Positions 62,902 through 64,000 of a stretch of DNA of 64,000 bases are shown here, piece by piece. The position numbers and the translations under genes are program-made. The stretch is taken from NCBI GenBank assembly GCA_965230265.1, contig OZ245999.1:2170001-2234000 (forward strand), given 5' to 3'. The notes beneath the pieces are model-generated. The model had not been told where the DNA came from and did not search any database. It was given only the letters and a program-made list of their open reading frames with translations. Origin of the DNA: JAJFKX01 sp965230265. Its GTDB lineage: Bacteria > Pseudomonadota > Gammaproteobacteria > Xanthomonadales > Wenzhouxiangellaceae. Position 1 is the first letter of the stretch. Every line of letters starts with the position of its first letter.

Positions 62902-64000
62902 ATGACAGATAATACCGCTAATCCAACCGATACGCCGGCCAAGAAGACCTTTTTCGGTCACCCAAAAGGCCTGCAAACCCTGTTCTTAACAGAAATGTGG
63001 GAACGCATGAGTTACTACGGCATGCGTGGACTACTGGTATTGTTTATGACCGCTGCCATACAGGAAGGTGGCCTTGCACTGACAACAGCAACCGCAACCG
63101 CCATATATGGCCTTTACACGGCTTCGGTTTATTTCATGGGTTTGCCGGGAGGCTGGATTGCCGACCGTCTGATAGGCGGCCAAAAAGCCATTTGGTATGG
63201 CGGCATTATTATTATGTGTGGCCATATTGTGCTGGCGATTCCCAATGATTCCACCTTTTTTATTGGTTTGATTTTAGTGGTACTGGGCACTGGGTTGCTA
63301 AAGCCGAATATTGGTGCAGTCGTCGGCCAGCTATACAGTAAAACCGATGAGCGCCGCGACGCTGGCTATGCCCTGTACTATATGGGGATCAACATCGGTT
63401 CTCTGCTTGGCTATACAGTTTGTGGCTGGTTGGCGGTAGAAGCTGGCTGGCACTATGCATTCGGCGCTGCAGCAGTGGGCATGTTTTTTGGTTTGGTTCA
63501 GTTTTACCTGACTTCTCGTAATCTGGAAGGCGTTAGTGCCGAGCCTGCTGTACGAATGAGCCCGACAGGCCAGCGTAACAGCTGGATAGGCATTATGATC
63601 TTCCTGGCTGCACTGGCCATTGTCACCGTGCTGACCATGACTGGCAGCCTCAGCATTGACGCTGTTAGTATGGCGCAAAATGTTGCCGTGGTATTTACTG
63701 CCACGTTTTTCATCTATTTTGGCGTGGTGTATTTCCGCGGCAAATTGTCTGCCACTGAGAAGAAAGGCATGTGGGCGCTGATGCTGGTTTGTATCGCATC
63801 AGCCTGTTTTTGGTCTGGCTTTGAACAGGCAGGTTCTTCGCTAAACCTGTTCGCACGTGATTACACCGACCGCATGATAGGCGGCTTTGAGATACCCACG
63901 GCCTGGTTCCAAAACGCCAATCCATTTTTCATTATTATGCTGACGCCATTTTTTGCGGCAATGTGGATCAAACTGGGTCAGCGGATGGTCTCTCCGGGTT
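62902..64000 (+). CDS. POT/PTR family peptide transporter, 3'-truncated by window edge
   Basis: Proton-coupled di/tripeptide importer of the major facilitator fold. The first 366 residues are present. The proton-site motif ExxER is seen in TEMWERMSYYGMRGLLV near residue 30, followed by GLYTASVYFMGLPGGWIADRLIGG and GTGLLKPNIGAVVGQLY. GAGG upstream of ATG 62902 supports the start. It runs off the right edge. Confidence 0.95.
   Translation, partial: MTDNTANPTDTPAKKTFFGHPKGLQTLFLTEMWERMSYYGMRGLLVLFMTAAIQEGGLALTTATATAIYGLYTASVYFMGLPGGWIADRLIGGQKAIWYGGIIIMCGHIVLAIPNDSTFFIGLILVVLGTGLLKPNIGAVVGQLYSKTDERRDAGYALYYMGINIGSLLGYTVCGWLAVEAGWHYAFGAAAVGMFFGLVQFYLTSRNLEGVSAEPAVRMSPTGQRNSWIGIMIFLAALAIVTVLTMTGSLSIDAVSMAQNVAVVFTATFFIYFGVVYFRGKLSATEKKGMWALMLVCIASACFWSGFEQAGSSLNLFARDYTDRMIGGFEIPTAWFQNANPFFIIMLTPFFAAMWIKLGQRMVSPG

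Overview
The window is a stretch of chromosome from an aerobic gammaproteobacterium of medium GC content. This rests on housekeeping gene sets typical of that class: rpsP-rimM-trmD-rplS, dnaX-ybaB-recR, gpmI-envC-ctpA, mutS / short cinA / recA-recX, alaS-csrA, and a coxB-coxA-coxC cytochrome oxidase operon. The GspB/ExeA pair and the Fur-type TonB receptor suggest a marine or other free-living relative of Cellvibrionales or Oceanospirillales. The sequence alone does not fix the genus. I see no insertion sequence, prophage, CRISPR array or rRNA operon.

Layout. 1-8 kb: 3'-truncated guaB diverging from xseA-yigZ, a siderophore-type TonB receptor behind a palindromic Fur-like site, a lytic transglycosylase, two small membrane proteins and msrA. 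8-14.4 kb: plus-strand genes for a DUF885 lipoprotein, exonuclease I, a CoA hydrolase/transferase and a ComEA-like secreted protein. A 465-bp AT-rich gap within this part carries a cluster of DnaA boxes. 14.5-25.6 kb: minus-strand block with recR, ybaB, dnaX (with a programmed frameshift site), the SRP RNA, tRNA-Ser(GCU), csrA, alaS, ctpA, envC and gpmI. 25.7-28.3 kb: hslR and a tandem pair of unrecognised cysteine-rich anchored proteins. 28.3-33.8 kb: mutS, pncC/cinA, a REP-like inverted repeat, recA and recX.

33.8-40.8 kb: a minus-strand set of DUF1820, rhomboid protease, gspB, exeA and putA. 41.2-47.8 kb: cytochrome oxidase subunits II, I and III with a 33-residue membrane ORF where ctaG is often found, then a sulfotransferase, an aspartyl/asparaginyl hydroxylase, a PGPGW membrane protein and yceH. 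47.9-54.8 kb: minus-strand lipoprotein, cspA with a structured leader, a GFA-family protein, a 2OG-Fe(II) oxygenase-like protein, htpG with a lysine-rich N-terminal tail, and the ribosomal/tRNA-modification operon. 54.9-64 kb: an accessory region with a secreted repeat-type protein coupled to a large M14 carboxypeptidase, a methyltransferase, a subtilase whose signal peptide is out of frame across an A9 tract, crcB, a HIT protein, an SDR and the start of a POT peptide transporter.

Working together. Most genes serve core functions: replication and repair (exo VII, exo I, DnaX, RecR, MutS, RecA, RecX), translation, envelope maintenance (EnvC, CtpA, lytic transglycosylase) and respiration. The accessory layer points to protein and peptide scavenging: secreted M14 and S8 peptidases, a DUF885 peptidase, a POT transporter, proline catabolism by PutA, and type II secretion accessories. 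I found no clear new multi-gene defence or biosynthetic system. The strongest leads are the DnaA-box cluster, the cysteine-rich tandem pair, the exporter-like M14 operon with its duplicated C-terminal domain, the slippery subtilase start and the cox mini-ORF.
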